The position numbers and the translations under genes are program-made. Positions 20,035-20,781 of a stretch of 20,781 nt of DNA are shown in pieces. Under the pieces are notes generated by a model, which worked only from the letters and a program-made list of their open reading frames with translations, did not search any database and was not told where the DNA came from. The stretch is taken from assembly GCA_947383275.1 (NCBI GenBank), contig CANDCW010000045.1, positions 1 to 20,781 of the forward strand, read 5' to 3'. Source of the DNA: an uncultured Bacillota bacterium. GTDB taxonomy: Bacteria > Bacillota > Clostridia > Oscillospirales > Oscillospiraceae. The number at the start of each line of letters is the position of its first letter. Position 1 is the stretch's first letter.

Positions 20035-20781
20035 CGCTGCTGATTCAGTGGGCGGTGACGTCCTCGGCCCTGATTCTGATCCTGCTGGCGGCTCGGCGGC
20101 TGTTCCGGGACAGACTGTCCGCCCGGATGAAATACGCCCTGTGGGGGGTGGTCCTGCTGCGGCTGCTGGTGCCCTTCCAAATCGAACTGCCCGCCCCGGT
20201 TTCCAACTCCCTGCCGGTGGTGGCCTCCAATCTGGCCCCGGAAGTCGGGCAGTGGGAGGAGCGCTCCATTCCCGTGTTTCCCCAGGGGCGCTTTGCCGTC
20301 TCCGGGTTCAGCCGCGCGGACCTGCATCAGCTTGAACCGGGGGAGATCATCCCCACCGAGACCAGTATGGGCTACTGGCAGCGCTCCCAGGACGGGGAGA
20401 CTGTCACCCGGTATCTGGATCTGTGGTCCCCGGCGCAGATCGCAGCGGCTGTCTGGGGCTGCGGCGCAGTCCTGGCGGCGCTGATCATCCTGCTTTCCAA
20501 CCTGCGCTTTGGCCTGCGGCTGAGAAAGCAGCGCAAACCCCTGGAGGGGGCGGACGCACCCGTCCCGATCTACACGGCGGAGGGCCTGCCCTCCCCCTGC
20601 CTGTTCGGGGTATTCCGCCCCGCCGTCTACCTCAACCCCTGGGCCTCAGAACACCCCAGCGCCCTGAGCCACATTCTGGCCCACGAGCTCACCCACTATA
20701 GGCACAAGGACCACGTCTGGTCCCTGCTCCGGTGCCTGGCCCTGGCGCTGCACTGGTACAACCCCCTGGTGTGGCTGGCGG
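20031..20781 (+). CDS. BlaR1/MecR1-family M56 sensor peptidase (3' truncated)
   Basis: The first 250 residues of a membrane zinc metallopeptidase, cut by the window end. Membrane helices are predicted at about residues 3-21, 35-49 and 135-157, with an unusually variable outer loop of about 85 residues between the second and third. The zinc motif HELTH (residues 218-222) is in HILAHELTHYRHKDH, then LALALHWYNPLVW, the standard M56 block. The start ATG at 20031 overlaps the blaI stop. In the family, an outer sensor domain detects beta-lactam and activates the inner peptidase; here the C-terminal sensor domain is not in view, so beta-lactam sensing cannot be claimed. Confidence 0.92.
   Translation, partial: MTLLIQWAVTSSALILILLAARRLFRDRLSARMKYALWGVVLLRLLVPFQIELPAPVSNSLPVVASNLAPEVGQWEERSIPVFPQGRFAVSGFSRADLHQLEPGEIIPTETSMGYWQRSQDGETVTRYLDLWSPAQIAAAVWGCGAVLAALIILLSNLRFGLRLRKQRKPLEGADAPVPIYTAEGLPSPCLFGVFRPAVYLNPWASEHPSALSHILAHELTHYRHKDHVWSLLRCLALALHWYNPLVWLA

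Noticed and set aside
1..20781. tRNA, rRNA, CRISPR arrays, insertion sequences, prophage genes
   Set aside because: No cloverleaf-like segments, no regularly spaced repeats, no transposase or integrase motifs and no terminal inverted repeats were seen by eye.

Overview
The window is a GC-rich (roughly 60%) chromosomal segment of an anaerobic, low-oxygen-lifestyle Firmicute. The best fit is Clostridia of the Oscillospirales type (Flavonifractor/Intestinimonas/Lawsonibacter-like). The clues are a butyryl-CoA:acetate-type CoA-transferase, a HrcA/CIRCE-controlled groES-groEL operon, strong AGGAGG ribosome-binding sites, sigma-A promoters of TTGACA-17-TATAAT type, a zinc-type L33 protein, a flavin-reductase/rubredoxin fusion and an iron-sulfur flavoprotein. 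The taxonomic call is inference from gene content only. I see no rRNA, tRNA, CRISPR array, insertion sequence or phage genes.

Layout, left to right. 1-1028: 3' part of a DEAD-box RNA helicase with a long basic tail. 1092-2429: CoA-transferase, closed by a terminator. 2484-3408: a regulatory and small-protein patch, with an XRE regulator (-) divergent from a 46-aa protein (+) around an 18-bp perfect palindrome, then a 53-aa protein (-) divergent from a 40-aa protein (+). 3451-5473: groEL and groES (-) with CIRCE. 5669-8061: a (-) operon dusB, ECF sigma factor, zinc-finger anti-sigma factor. 8169-10658: a (+) pair, DUF815 AAA+ ATPase and PD-(D/E)XK nuclease, whose promoter shares its -35 box with the divergent dusB promoter. 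10738-12708: TetR regulator and MFS exporter with matching palindromic operators. 12739-13362: iron-sulfur flavoprotein (-). 13439-15696: rpmG-secE-nusG-rplK-rplA (-), ended by a strong terminator. 16137-17387: CNNM/CorC-type membrane protein (+). 17424-18709: a second ECF sigma/anti-sigma pair (-). 18875-19495: flavin reductase-rubredoxin fusion (-). 19654-20781: BlaI and the start of BlaR1 (+), cut by the window end.

Most of the window is core housekeeping (translation, secretion, chaperonin, tRNA modification, energy metabolism) mixed with envelope-stress sensing (two ECF pairs, BlaI/BlaR1), export (TetR/MFS) and redox defence (rubredoxin fusion, flavoprotein). The most accessory-looking element is the ATPase-nuclease gene pair at 8169-10658, which is the best candidate here for an uncharacterised system. 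Its function is not shown by the sequence.
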